Source: Polynucleobacter sp. AP-Jannik-300A-C4 (lineage in GTDB: Bacteria; Pseudomonadota; Gammaproteobacteria; Burkholderiales; Burkholderiaceae). Taken from it: a DNA stretch of 64,000 nt. The stretch is taken from the NCBI RefSeq assembly GCF_018688335.1, contig NZ_CP061316.1:620001-684000 (forward strand), written 5' to 3'. Shown here in pieces: positions 17,604 through 26,456 of the stretch; within the stretch, counting starts at the first letter, position 1, and each line of letters starts with the position of its first letter. The position numbers were made by a program, and so were the translations under genes. The notes under the pieces are model-generated. The model was given only the letters and a program-made list of their open reading frames with translations. It ran no database searches and was not told where the DNA came from.

Positions 17604-18956
17604 ATGAGACCTTATGACCACCCCGATAGAAGACAGTTGCACGATGAGGTCCATGCACGCCCCCCAATTGCGCTGTGGCCAAACGAAAGAGTGCTATCCC
17701 AATCTTTTCTGCTCGATGCGAATTCTCGCAAAACTCAAATTGAATGGATTCAAAAGTTAAGCGCTGCATTAGGTGCGCCTAAGGATGAGCGGGGACACTC
17801 TTTCAAAATATTGACTCTAGCTCCTGAGCCGCAAAGGGTGCTGATTAAGTGGGAATTGCATGGTGAGTTTGCAACCATCGCAGCCATTGTGCATAACCCC
17901 GTCAAAATTACTGGACCTCTTCTGGAGTCTCGCCTAGCCCTTGAAAAGAGTTTGGATAAATTACTTCAGGATCTGGGTTGCCCTATTATTATTGAGGCGG
18001 GTGGCGAAAGAATTTCCGCCTTAGATCTTGCGTTTGAGCATCGCCCTCTGTTTTCTGAGGCTCAAGAAGTTTCCGCTATTTTTAGTGGCAATACTGTGCT
18101 GGGAAGTTATATTTTGTTGAGCAAGCGCGCTCAACTGTGGACGGATTTAAGTTTGGATGAAGATGGCTTCATCTCTTACTTTATTCCACACGATATCTTG
18201 GGCTCACGACAAGCTGGTCGTATAGCGCGAGCTCTTGCTGAGGCGGAAACCTATCGTATGGCAGCTATGATCGCATTCCCAGTAGCCAAGAGCCTCTCTA
18301 TGCCACTGAGAAGCGCGGAGTCGGAATTGGCAGATCTTTCTGAGAATATTTCTCAGCTACAAACCGAGCCTGGTATCCATACCGAAAAGGATGGACAGTT
18401 TTTAGGTGAGCTTTCTCATTTAGCCTCAAGAGCCGAGCAGTGGATTTCAGGCTATGGATTACGATTTACGGCCTCAGAGGCATACAGTCAATTGCTTAGT
18501 AAAAACCTATACGAGTTAGCAGAATCCCCGATTCCAGGTGTGCAGTCCTTGTCAGAGTTTATGGATCGTCGTTTTCAGCCTGCGATGGGAACCTGTATTT
18601 GGACTCAGCGTAGGTTAAAGGAGTTATCTGACCGAATCTCGAGAACAACTCAAACCCTGAGGACCCGTATTGAATTTGTAAATGAGGAGCAGACGCAGAA
18701 ATTACTAGCTAGTATGGATCAGAGAGCGCGTTTGCAATTGCGCCTGCAAGAGACGGTAGAGAGTCTATCGGTTCTGGTGTTGACTTACTATGCAGTGAGT
18801 TTATTGGCCTATGTCGCTAAAGGCGGCAAAGAGGCTGGTCTTGCCATTCATCCAGAGATTGTTGCTGCAATTGCAGCTCCAGTAGTGGCGATCGTCTTCT
18901 TGTTCATTAGCAAGCGACGACGCAAGCGAATAGTTGAGATGGGTAAGTCCCTTTAG
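17604..18956 (+). CDS. DUF3422 family protein
   Basis: A 450-residue protein opening MRPYDHPDRRQLHDEVHARP, the signature start of DUF3422 (COG4949), a family of unknown function. A long predominantly helical middle with a likely coiled coil around residues 330-390 is followed by two hydrophobic helices (about 390-410 and 420-438) and a very basic tail, so it is probably an inner-membrane protein with a large cytoplasmic domain. It lies 32 bases behind the TAXI receptor and shares its terminator, suggesting a joint role that is not known. Confidence 0.85.
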   Translation: MRPYDHPDRRQLHDEVHARPPIALWPNERVLSQSFLLDANSRKTQIEWIQKLSAALGAPKDERGHSFKILTLAPEPQRVLIKWELHGEFATIAAIVHNPVKITGPLLESRLALEKSLDKLLQDLGCPIIIEAGGERISALDLAFEHRPLFSEAQEVSAIFSGNTVLGSYILLSKRAQLWTDLSLDEDGFISYFIPHDILGSRQAGRIARALAEAETYRMAAMIAFPVAKSLSMPLRSAESELADLSENISQLQTEPGIHTEKDGQFLGELSHLASRAEQWISGYGLRFTASEAYSQLLSKNLYELAESPIPGVQSLSEFMDRRFQPAMGTCIWTQRRLKELSDRISRTTQTLRTRIEFVNEEQTQKLLASMDQRARLQLRLQETVESLSVLVLTYYAVSLLAYVAKGGKEAGLAIHPEIVAAIAAPVVAIVFLFISKRRRKRIVEMGKSL

Positions 18957-18961
18957 ACATT

Positions 18962-18987
18962 AAAAAAGAGGCCTAGGCCTCTTTTTT
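18962..18987. terminator. Bidirectional intrinsic terminator
   Basis: A perfect 26-base palindrome: six A, GAGGCC, its complement and six T. It can end DUF3422 rightward and the sulfide dehydrogenase pair leftward; their stops are 5 and 24 bases away. Confidence 0.9.
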
Positions 18988-19011
18988 AATTGCAACGGTT
19001 TCTTGATGAGC

Positions 19012-20289
19012 TTAGCCGAGGCTGTCTGCCCAGATATTGTGTGCCCAACCCCAAGCATAAACACCCTCGAGGGCTGTAGGTCCTGGAGATAAGCCTCCAG
19101 CTCCTTTAACCGGCAAGAAGGTTTTCTTTTCGGCATCATATTGATGCACGCTAGCCACGTGAACTACATCCCTGGTATTAACAAAGCTATAGCAGGTATT
19201 GGTAACCACTGGAGCTGGATTAACTTCCAAGCCGCTGAGTTCAGCCACGATAGCTGCTGCTGCAACCTTAGCATGCTGATTGGCCATATGCCCTGATTTT
19301 GGCATCGTTGGAGCAATCTGAATCGAGTCACCCAAAACGTGAATATCTTTTTGGGCAGTTGATTCAAAGTTCAAGAAATTCACATTGACCCAGCGTCCAT
19401 TGGAGTTGGCTAAACCTGTCTTGATGGCAATTTCACCGGCAGACATTTGCGGCAAGACATTCAACACATCAGCCTTCACATCATCAGCAACTTCCAGTTT
19501 GAGTGTTTTGGTCTTAGCGTCAACACCAACTACATTATGTTTAGGTCGATACTCAATGATGCCGGCGTACTGCTCGGCCCATACCTTCTTGAATAAACCA
19601 CCTTTTGAGGTGACATCCTGGTTAGCATCCAGAATTAATACCTTGCCCTTAGGATTATGTTGCTTGAGGTAATTTGCAACCTGGCATGCACGCTCATAAG
19701 GCCCTGGAGGGCAGCGATATGGTGCCTCTGGAATGCTAATTGCAAAAGTACCACCTTCGCGCATGGCGGCGATTTGTTTATGTAGGGCAACAGTTTCAGG
19801 GCCCGCTTTCCAGGCTTGTAGGGTTACGCCATCCTTGTTGGCTTGTGCGAGGCCCTCAACACTATTGAAGTTCAGTGATATGCCGGGAGATACGACGGCT
19901 TTGTCGTAACGCAAAGTTTTGCCGGAGGCGAGGGTTACCGTTTTCTTTTCCGGATCAATACTGCTCACGCTGTCTTGAATAATCTTGATGCCATGACGCT
20001 TGCTCAAAGTGTCATATGGTGATGTGATTTCAGCCAAAGTTCGTGAACCACCAACAACTAAATTGGATAGTGGGCACGAGATAAAAGAAGTATTTGGCTC
20101 TATGAGGGTCACTCGTGCTGTGTTGTTAGAGAATAGGCGCAAATACTTGGCAGCAGTAGCGCCACCATAACCGCCACCAATCACTAGAATTTCTGCTTTT
20201 TGTAAATTAGCTGCTCTTGTTTGTCCGCTGAGACCCGCAAGCAAGCCAATTGCTGCAGCGCTGTGACCTATAAAGTGTCTACGATCCAT
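19012..20289 (-). CDS. fccB: Flavocytochrome c-type sulfide dehydrogenase, flavoprotein subunit
   Basis: A 425-residue periplasmic flavoprotein. It opens with a Tat-type signal (DRRHFIG, then a hydrophobic stretch to about residue 26). The FAD motif GGGYGG is at residues 38-43. The two redox cysteines expected of FCSD are present: Cys193 in PYRCPPGPYERA and Cys366 in TNTCYSF. A further conserved Cys72 lies in CPLSN. The enzyme oxidises sulfide (or, in SoxF relatives, related sulfur species) and passes electrons to its cytochrome partner. It lies nine bases after the cytochrome gene and ends at the shared palindromic terminator. Confidence 0.88.
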   Translation of the reverse strand: MDRRHFIGHSAAAIGLLAGLSGQTRAANLQKAEILVIGGGYGGATAAKYLRLFSNNTARVTLIEPNTSFISCPLSNLVVGGSRTLAEITSPYDTLSKRHGIKIIQDSVSSIDPEKKTVTLASGKTLRYDKAVVSPGISLNFNSVEGLAQANKDGVTLQAWKAGPETVALHKQIAAMREGGTFAISIPEAPYRCPPGPYERACQVANYLKQHNPKGKVLILDANQDVTSKGGLFKKVWAEQYAGIIEYRPKHNVVGVDAKTKTLKLEVADDVKADVLNVLPQMSAGEIAIKTGLANSNGRWVNVNFLNFESTAQKDIHVLGDSIQIAPTMPKSGHMANQHAKVAAAAIVAELSGLEVNPAPVVTNTCYSFVNTRDVVHVASVHQYDAEKKTFLPVKGAGGLSPGPTALEGVYAWGWAHNIWADSLG

Positions 20290-20298
20290 GCCGCCTCC

Positions 20299-20634
20299 TT
20301 ATTGTTTTTTGCCAAGTTGATTGGCAATAGTTTTAAGTTGTTCATCTGTGTAGCCTTTAGCTAACTGGGGCATGATGGTTCCTTCGAGTGCGCCAGATTT
20401 GTAATCCATGAGTTTTTTCAGCATCTCTTGGCTGGAAAGATTGTTAATAAGTGGCATACCACCCTCAGGAACTCCTTTGCCATCAGTGCCATGACAGTTG
20501 GCACAAGTTGCAGCAAGGCTCCGGTTATAGAGTTTGGTGGCATCTGCGTTTTGCGCAAAAGAAACGGTGCTCAACTGGCTGATGCCAATAAAGGCGCTCG
20601 CCATAAGAATCGGTTTTAAGTACTTCATTCGCAT
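20299..20634 (-). CDS. Monohaem class I cytochrome c, probable partner of FccB
   Basis: A 111-residue precursor with a signal peptide ending near SFAQ and one haem site CANCH; the axial Met is probably in the GTIMPQLAKGY segment. It is of c553/SoxE size. Classical FccA has two haems, so this is a reduced form. The start chosen, ATG 20634, has GGAGAAG about seven bases upstream; ATGs at 20652 and 20628 are also in frame. It is the first gene of a two-gene leftward operon and must be the electron acceptor of the flavoprotein. Confidence 0.85.
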   Translation of the reverse strand: MRMKYLKPILMASAFIGISQLSTVSFAQNADATKLYNRSLAATCANCHGTDGKGVPEGGMPLINNLSSQEMLKKLMDYKSGALEGTIMPQLAKGYTDEQLKTIANQLGKKQ

Positions 20635-20817
20635 AGGAATCTTCTCCATCAAGCATGCAACTGTTTTAGGGTTCTAAATCGTTATAGACTGTATATTAAT
20701 CAGATCAAAGAGCGATAAGTGTTTGTACTTAGATTGTTTGGTGATTTGCTTATATCAATCAGTGAGGCTTGGACGCCTGTTTTAAGGGTGATTACTAAGG
20801 ACCTATAAACTATCGTT

Positions 20818-22539
20818 ATGCGAGGCTCTTTTTCCTACCGTAGCGCGATAGCGATTCTCTTATTGGGTATCTTTACGTATTTATATGCTTTAGATAGTCG
20901 CTTTGCCCCAAAGAATGGGGATGAATACCCCTATATGCACATCGTACGGATGACTGCGGATGCTGGCGCTTGGTTGCCCCTTCAATCTGAGATGGATGGC
21001 ATTAAAAATACTAAGCCACCCCTGTTATTTTGGGGGGGTATCGCCAGTACTGCTTGGGGTAGCGATTGGAGTCTTTTTGCGCTGCGTTGGCCCAGCGTTC
21101 TATATACCGGCTTAACAGCATTTTTCTTATTTTTGGCAGTCGCTCGCTTTAGTGGAAAAAAGCAGACCGGCATGCTGGCAGCATTAGTGTGGCTTTCTTT
21201 TTTTGCAAGCTATCGCTATGGTCGCCCATTTCTCACTGATCCCCCGGAAGTATTTTGGTTGAGCTTGCCATTCTTTGCGCTGCTCTATTGGGGTAGAGCT
21301 GCCTTTGAATCTAAGCTCTTATTTCCGCTGTTGGCGGGTGCCTCATTTGGTATGGCCTTATTGTCAAAGTCCTTTGCTTACATTGTTCCAGCTGCGTTTG
21401 CCTTAGGTCTTTTTTACTGGCGCTGGCGCGAGTGGAGTATTCCAAAAGTCTTATTGAAAGACTTATATAAAGTCATTTTGATTACTCTTCTTGCTCTGGG
21501 TGTATTCGCGCTCTGGTTTGTGCTGGACCCTTTTCCAGAGGCAGTTTGGAAAGAGTTTGTTCTGGGCGAGAACGCTGGCAAGTTCGAGGCGCGGAGCTCA
21601 CATTACCTGCTTGATCTAGTGCGTGGAGGGGATAGTATTTGGATGCTAGCCTTAACGACTCTAGCAAATGCCGGTCTTTTCACCTTTGTGTTGATTTCTG
21701 CTTTGCTCCAATGTTGGCGGGAACGTCGATTTTTATCGCTTGAAGAAAGCTTATTGCTACTCTTGGTGTTGGCATTTTTTATTGTGTTCAGTTTGCCAAG
21801 TCAGCGCTCTGGTCGATATCTGCTGCCAGTGATGCCCGCATTTGCTGTCCTAATCGCAATTTACTGGGAGAGATTGCCTTTGTGGGGATTTCGGATTGCA
21901 TTGCTTTTACAGTTGATCTTGCTTTCTGCGCTCTCTTGGGTTGGCGGAAACTTGCAGCTATCGAATTTCTTGGGACAGCCTGGCATCTGGAATTACTCCC
22001 TATGGCATTGGGGATTTATGGGGACTTCGATTGCCTTAGTCTTGCTAGGTATATTTAATCGGGATCGCAGTAAGGTTATTGCTTTGGCGGGATGCTTTCT
22101 TTGCTACTGCGCACTCACTACCAGTCTTTCGCCTCTAGAGGGAGCTTTAGGCCGATACTCTCAATCTACTATTCGGGATGTTGCTGGAAAAGATGTTTGG
22201 GTGCCTTGTGACTACCGCGCTAAAGATGAGGAGTATCGACTCTTGTTGCCTGGTGCAATATTGCATGGCTATTTGGCAAAGGATGCTTCCCAGATTGATT
22301 TGCTCACTAATACTTATCCATTAGTAGCTGTTCAGTCTGCAATAGATGTAGAGCCAGTGCTTTGTGAATCTTGCCAGATCGTCGGTAAGCGTATGGAGAT
22401 GCGTGCTCGCCATTCCAATGCTGAGATTCAGGCGATACTTAAAGGCCATATTGGAGAGCATTTATTTGTGAATGAGTATTTAATTTCTACACCCGCAACG
22501 ATGACCTTGCCATTGGTAGGTAAGGACGCTTGTCGATGA
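20818..22539 (+). CDS. GT39 family membrane glycosyltransferase (ArnT/PMT-like)
   Basis: A 573-residue multi-spanning protein with roughly eleven to twelve hydrophobic segments. The first periplasmic loop carries NGDEYPYM, matching the acidic catalytic motif of the GT-C dolichyl- or undecaprenyl-phosphate-sugar transferases, and a DPPEVFW loop motif follows near residue 140. ArnT members transfer aminoarabinose to lipid A; others modify proteins or polysaccharides. The acceptor here is unknown. Its stop overlaps the next start as ATGA, so it is the head of a three-gene operon. Confidence 0.82.
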   Translation: MRGSFSYRSAIAILLLGIFTYLYALDSRFAPKNGDEYPYMHIVRMTADAGAWLPLQSEMDGIKNTKPPLLFWGGIASTAWGSDWSLFALRWPSVLYTGLTAFFLFLAVARFSGKKQTGMLAALVWLSFFASYRYGRPFLTDPPEVFWLSLPFFALLYWGRAAFESKLLFPLLAGASFGMALLSKSFAYIVPAAFALGLFYWRWREWSIPKVLLKDLYKVILITLLALGVFALWFVLDPFPEAVWKEFVLGENAGKFEARSSHYLLDLVRGGDSIWMLALTTLANAGLFTFVLISALLQCWRERRFLSLEESLLLLLVLAFFIVFSLPSQRSGRYLLPVMPAFAVLIAIYWERLPLWGFRIALLLQLILLSALSWVGGNLQLSNFLGQPGIWNYSLWHWGFMGTSIALVLLGIFNRDRSKVIALAGCFLCYCALTTSLSPLEGALGRYSQSTIRDVAGKDVWVPCDYRAKDEEYRLLLPGAILHGYLAKDASQIDLLTNTYPLVAVQSAIDVEPVLCESCQIVGKRMEMRARHSNAEIQAILKGHIGEHLFVNEYLISTPATMTLPLVGKDACR

Positions 22540-23783
22540 ACCGCGTAGTTGCTTTTTGTTTTTTATTACTTGCTTCTGTGTTGGGCTATCTACATATTGA
22601 TAGTCGCCCAATATGGGCTCCATTTGCAGTTGAATTCCCAGTTAACAGTGCGCTGCAAGCAGATGATGTTCCTCAGTCAATCGAGGACACAAAGTCGGCT
22701 AAGAATATTAAAAATATTGCATCACCAAAGATTGCGCAACCAAGCCTCAGGATCGATTGGTTGCCAGATACCGGAGCTCCCTCAGTACACGCTGCTTCCT
22801 TAATTGCGCTGAAAGATGGCGCGATTCGGGCCTTCTGGTTTGCAGGGAGTCGCGAAGGTGCGCCAGATGTGGTGATTAATACATCTGTGTTTGATCCTCA
22901 GGCAGCTAGGTGGAGTGCTCCAACTGTTGTAATGGATCGAGTTAGTGCAGAAAAGGGTCTGTCCCGTTACATTGCTAAATTAGGTAATCCCGTTCCAGCA
23001 AGACTGGCAGATGGTCGCATGCAGTTATTTTTTGTCACCGTATCGATTGGAGGTTGGGCAGGCAGTTCAATCTCTTCAGTGATCTCGGATGATGAGGGTT
23101 TGACTTGGGGTCGGCCTCAGCGCTTGATTAGCTCGCCCTTAATTAATCTGAGCACCTTGGTGAAGTCCCCGGCTGTCACATTTACAGATGGACGCTTGGG
23201 TTTGCCTGCTTATCATGAATGGATTGGTCGCTTTGGGGAGTTCCTCAGAATCGAGGCCAGTCAGGTTATTGATAAACGACGTATGAGCTCTGGTAGGAGT
23301 GCAATTCAGCCTGTAATTTTTGCTGATGGGCCGCAAGAGGCAAGCGCTTTTTTCCGTCAAACACGACCTAGCTCGCAGCCAAAGCAAATCCCCGCAAGTG
23401 AAACCAAAGATGCTGGACAGTCTTGGACCGTAACAAAGGATCTCGAAATTCCAAATCCAAACTCAGCCCTTGCTGCACTTACTTTGGCTAATGGCACAAA
23501 ATTAATGGTGCTCAATAATATTGAAGCAGCGCGTTATCGATTGGTAATGGTGATGTGTGAGCCACACTCTAATCAATGGCGAGTGATTCAGGTGCTTGAA
23601 GATGATGAAACTTTACTCAATAACTTACATCGAGAATTCTCATACCCGTACTTAATATCTGCTGATGGTGAGGATGCCCATCTTGCCTATACTTGGAATA
23701 GACAAAAGATTAAGCATGTGTACTTTCCGGCTGCCTGGCTCAAATACGCTGTAAGCAGTCTTAAAGAAAAGGATACGCAATGA
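22536..23783 (+). CDS. Sialidase-fold (BNR/neuraminidase-like) exported protein
   Basis: A 415-residue protein with an N-terminal membrane anchor or uncleaved signal (VVAFCFLLLASVLGYLHI) and a sialidase-type propeller from about residue 75. Asp-box-like turns are visible (SDDEGLTWG; KDAGQSWTV). Proteins of this COG4692-like group often lack proven sialidase activity. It starts at the ATG (22536) that overlaps the GT39 stop, and its own stop overlaps the next gene, so the three are translationally chained. A role in trimming or recognising a surface glycan is plausible but not shown. Confidence 0.75.
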   Translation: MNRVVAFCFLLLASVLGYLHIDSRPIWAPFAVEFPVNSALQADDVPQSIEDTKSAKNIKNIASPKIAQPSLRIDWLPDTGAPSVHAASLIALKDGAIRAFWFAGSREGAPDVVINTSVFDPQAARWSAPTVVMDRVSAEKGLSRYIAKLGNPVPARLADGRMQLFFVTVSIGGWAGSSISSVISDDEGLTWGRPQRLISSPLINLSTLVKSPAVTFTDGRLGLPAYHEWIGRFGEFLRIEASQVIDKRRMSSGRSAIQPVIFADGPQEASAFFRQTRPSSQPKQIPASETKDAGQSWTVTKDLEIPNPNSALAALTLANGTKLMVLNNIEAARYRLVMVMCEPHSNQWRVIQVLEDDETLLNNLHREFSYPYLISADGEDAHLAYTWNRQKIKHVYFPAAWLKYAVSSLKEKDTQ

Positions 23784-24403
23784 TGGCGCCATATTTACAA
23801 ATCATTGCCTTGCTTGAAATGTCGCTTACTTGTGCGGTAGTGTTGATGATTCTTTTGCAAAAACTATCATCAACAGAGATCCCATTGTTAATTCGAGTGC
23901 TGATCGTTTTATTACTAGGCAATCTATTTTTCTGGCCGCTGGGAATGTCGCTTGAATTACCATTGTCGGCATACGTCCGTGGCGTTACTGGTGAGCTTAG
24001 TATCATGACGATGCTTTTGTTGTGGAGCTCCATCTTGCCTGCTGCACAAAAGACGCCGCTGGGATTCAAGGTCCCTTTAGCAATCATTGCAATTGTGTTT
24101 TATCCCCTGGCGTTAGGCTTTGGAATGTTCGACCCCTATGTATGGGGCTATGGTTCCATTGGGTTCTTAGGTGCTGTCATTTTATTTGCCCTAGTCTGCG
24201 GTCTGGCTGGATGGACCAAGGGTGTTTGGCTTATTTCAGTTGCAATCATTGCTTGGGCAGCCCATTGGCATGAGTCAGCGAATCTCTGGGACTATCTCCT
24301 CGATCCTTTCCTGGCGATCTGGGCTCTCTTTGCCATCCCCAGCACAATTTATCAGAAGCGTCGTGAGAAGGCGCAATCAGGATATCTTTTTAGAGCGGGT
24401 TGA
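23780..24403 (+). CDS. Multi-spanning membrane protein of unknown function
   Basis: A 207-residue protein with about six hydrophobic helices and a short basic C-terminus (YQKRREKAQSG). I do not recognise a family. The start overlaps the sialidase-like gene as ATGA, and the gene ends 48 bases before a strong terminator, so it completes the GT39 operon. A role as a membrane partner of the glycan-related genes is inferred only from position. Confidence 0.75.
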   Translation: MMAPYLQIIALLEMSLTCAVVLMILLQKLSSTEIPLLIRVLIVLLLGNLFFWPLGMSLELPLSAYVRGVTGELSIMTMLLLWSSILPAAQKTPLGFKVPLAIIAIVFYPLALGFGMFDPYVWGYGSIGFLGAVILFALVCGLAGWTKGVWLISVAIIAWAAHWHESANLWDYLLDPFLAIWALFAIPSTIYQKRREKAQSGYLFRAG

Positions 24404-24451
24404 TTGTCTATAAAGTAGGTATTGATCCTAGCGATGATGCGGGTGCAATAA

Positions 24452-24478
24452 AAAAGGCCAGCTATAAGCTGGCCTTTT
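24452..24478. terminator. Bidirectional intrinsic terminator
   Basis: Arms AAAAGGCCAGC and GCTGGCCTTTT form a perfect 11-bp stem around TATAA. It closes the rightward GT39 operon and the leftward Bug-receptor operon, which ends at 24505. Confidence 0.9.
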
Positions 24479-24504
24479 AACAACATTTGCAATCCGATTA
24501 AAGA

Positions 24505-25497
24505 TTAATCAGAAATCTTTGATTTACGAATCAATGGACCCCACTTATTGAGCTCTGAATCAACTTGAGCCTTAAGAGATTGTGATGTGACTTTATCCAT
24601 TGAAACAATGTCAATACTGGACTCATCAAGACGCTTTTTAATATCTGGATCTTTCAACGCGGCTTTCAAGGCTGCATTCACCTTCGCTATAACAGCTGGT
24701 GGAGTGCCTTTAGGTGCATAGATACCATGCCAGACTTTAACGTCAAAGCCTTTTAAACCTTGCTCATCTAAAGTAGGAATATTAGGCAAGCTTGGCAAGC
24801 GCTTTGGTGTTGTTACGCCAAAAGTTTTCACTTTGTCTGCTTTGATATATCCAACAGTCTGAGTGGTTTGATCGCAGAGCAGATCAACCTGACCGCCTAA
24901 CAAATCAGTAAGTGCTGGACCTGTACCTTTGTAAGGAATGTTGGTTAGCTTCACACCTAAGCGACTTTGGAACAGTAAGCCGCAAAGTTGTGACACTGCG
25001 CCTGGGCCAGCATTAGCCATAGTTACTTTAGAGCCATTAGCTTTGATATAGGCTTCGAGTTCTTTAAAGTTGTTTGCTGGCAAATCTTTTTTGCCTAAGA
25101 GCACCATTGGAACATCAACAACTTGACCAATGTATTCAAAGCTCTCTAATGGATCGTATGGGAGCTTGTCATAAAGGGCTGGCGCAGTTGCCATGCCAAT
25201 GTGATAAATAAACAGTGTGTAGCCGTCTGGTTTTGCGCGCGCAACTTTGGTTGCTGCAATTGTGCCGCCTGCGCCAGTTACGTTTTCAACTACGACAGTT
25301 TGCCCAAGTGATTTGCCCATTGGTACGGCGAGCAAGCGAGCAACAGTATCTGTAGGTCCACCTGCTGAGAATGGAACAATTAAGGATATCGGTTTTGTTG
25401 GATATGCTTCATCTGCTGCTGAGGCTTGTGTTGACAAGAGGCTGCCGGTAAGGAACAAGGCCCCTACGCTGGCTAGCAAAGTTTTCTTTAATTTCAT
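24505..25497 (-). CDS. Bug family periplasmic substrate-binding protein
   Basis: A 330-residue precursor with a signal peptide ending near ASA (residue 27). The mature N-terminus EAYPTKPISLIVPFSAGGPTD is typical of tripartite tricarboxylate transporter receptors. No TctA/TctB genes are adjacent. It is the last gene of a leftward run behind a CitE-like lyase, an MmgE/PrpD protein and a MaoC hydratase, suggesting a carboxylate ligand such as a C5 dicarboxylate. Related in family, but not close in sequence, to the receptor at 14367. Confidence 0.88.
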   Translation of the reverse strand: MKLKKTLLASVGALFLTGSLLSTQASAADEAYPTKPISLIVPFSAGGPTDTVARLLAVPMGKSLGQTVVVENVTGAGGTIAATKVARAKPDGYTLFIYHIGMATAPALYDKLPYDPLESFEYIGQVVDVPMVLLGKKDLPANNFKELEAYIKANGSKVTMANAGPGAVSQLCGLLFQSRLGVKLTNIPYKGTGPALTDLLGGQVDLLCDQTTQTVGYIKADKVKTFGVTTPKRLPSLPNIPTLDEQGLKGFDVKVWHGIYAPKGTPPAVIAKVNAALKAALKDPDIKKRLDESSIDIVSMDKVTSQSLKAQVDSELNKWGPLIRKSKISD

Positions 25498-25556
25498 TTA
25501 AGTCTCCGTTAATGTGTAATGCGGGGTAATTTTGCCACTTTTAGCAACTATCGACT

Positions 25557-26402
25557 TTAGGGTTTACCAGTAATGGCAAGTGTCCTTTGCGCCAATAAGA
25601 CCACTGGTCGGTCAATCATGCGGCCATCTAATTTCACTGCGCCACCCTTAGATGCTTTGTCCGCTTCAATCACGCGATGTGCCCAAGAGACTTCTGCGGC
25701 AGTAGGCATAAAGGAAGTCTTCACTAGGGAAACCTGTTTTGGGTGGATGCATAGCTTGCCACCAAAGCCCATTCTTTTCGCGCGCTCTGCATCGTCTGTA
25801 ATGCGCTCAATGTTGTCAGTAGAAGGAGTAACCCCATCAATGGGAGGGGCAATTTGCGCCAAGCGTGAGGCCAAAATAATCTGAAAGCGTGCTGTTTGCA
25901 GTTCGGTTTCTTGGGCGTCACACACCATTCCCAAGTCTGCCTGCAAATCAATATTGCCCAAAGCCAGACGTAATACCTGCTCAGAGTTTGCAATCTCATT
26001 AAGGCGATCAAGGCCAATGGCAGTTTCAATCATTGGAATGATTGCTGTGTTTGGCAGGATTTGTGCTGCACCATTAATTTGGTCGAGAGATTCACTCTTA
26101 GGAATTAACAAACAGGCTGCATCTAATTCTTGAACCAAGATTAGGTCGGCTGAATAAAAATGACTGCCAGGAGAATTCGATCGAATGATCAGACGTTTTT
26201 TTTGTTCTGCACTAAACGTAGGCCAGGCAGAGCGTATAGCAGCACGTGCAGATTCTTTTTCTTCCTCAGCAACTGCATCCTCAAGGTCGATGATGACGCC
26301 ATCGGCGCCACTATCTAAGGCTTTAGTAAAGCGCTCTGGGCGTGTGCCCGGAACAAATAAAAAGGTGCTGCTAAAGCCAAGGGGTGTATCAAGTGGGTTC
26401 AT
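25557..26402 (-). CDS. CitE-like CoA-ester lyase (HpcH/HpaI aldolase family)
   Basis: A 281-residue TIM-barrel lyase. Typical blocks are SSTFLFVPGTRPERF at the N-terminus, GVIIDLEDAV (metal- and CoA-side acidic residues), PMIETAIGL and GKLCIHPKQV. The family includes citrate lyase beta, malyl-CoA, and citramalyl-CoA lyases. As a single subunit without citrate lyase alpha or gamma, it should act on a CoA ester; next to a MaoC hydratase, citramalyl-CoA is an attractive substrate. The ATG at 26402 is preferred to the TTG at 26405. It follows MmgE/PrpD after 54 bases. Confidence 0.82.
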   Translation of the reverse strand: MNPLDTPLGFSSTFLFVPGTRPERFTKALDSGADGVIIDLEDAVAEEEKESARAAIRSAWPTFSAEQKKRLIIRSNSPGSHFYSADLILVQELDAACLLIPKSESLDQINGAAQILPNTAIIPMIETAIGLDRLNEIANSEQVLRLALGNIDLQADLGMVCDAQETELQTARFQIILASRLAQIAPPIDGVTPSTDNIERITDDAERAKRMGFGGKLCIHPKQVSLVKTSFMPTAAEVSWAHRVIEADKASKGGAVKLDGRMIDRPVVLLAQRTLAITGKP

Positions 26403-26456
26403 CAATGAGGCTTTATTAAAAATGAAGCAAAAGAGAAAAAATAAACGACTCTGAAG

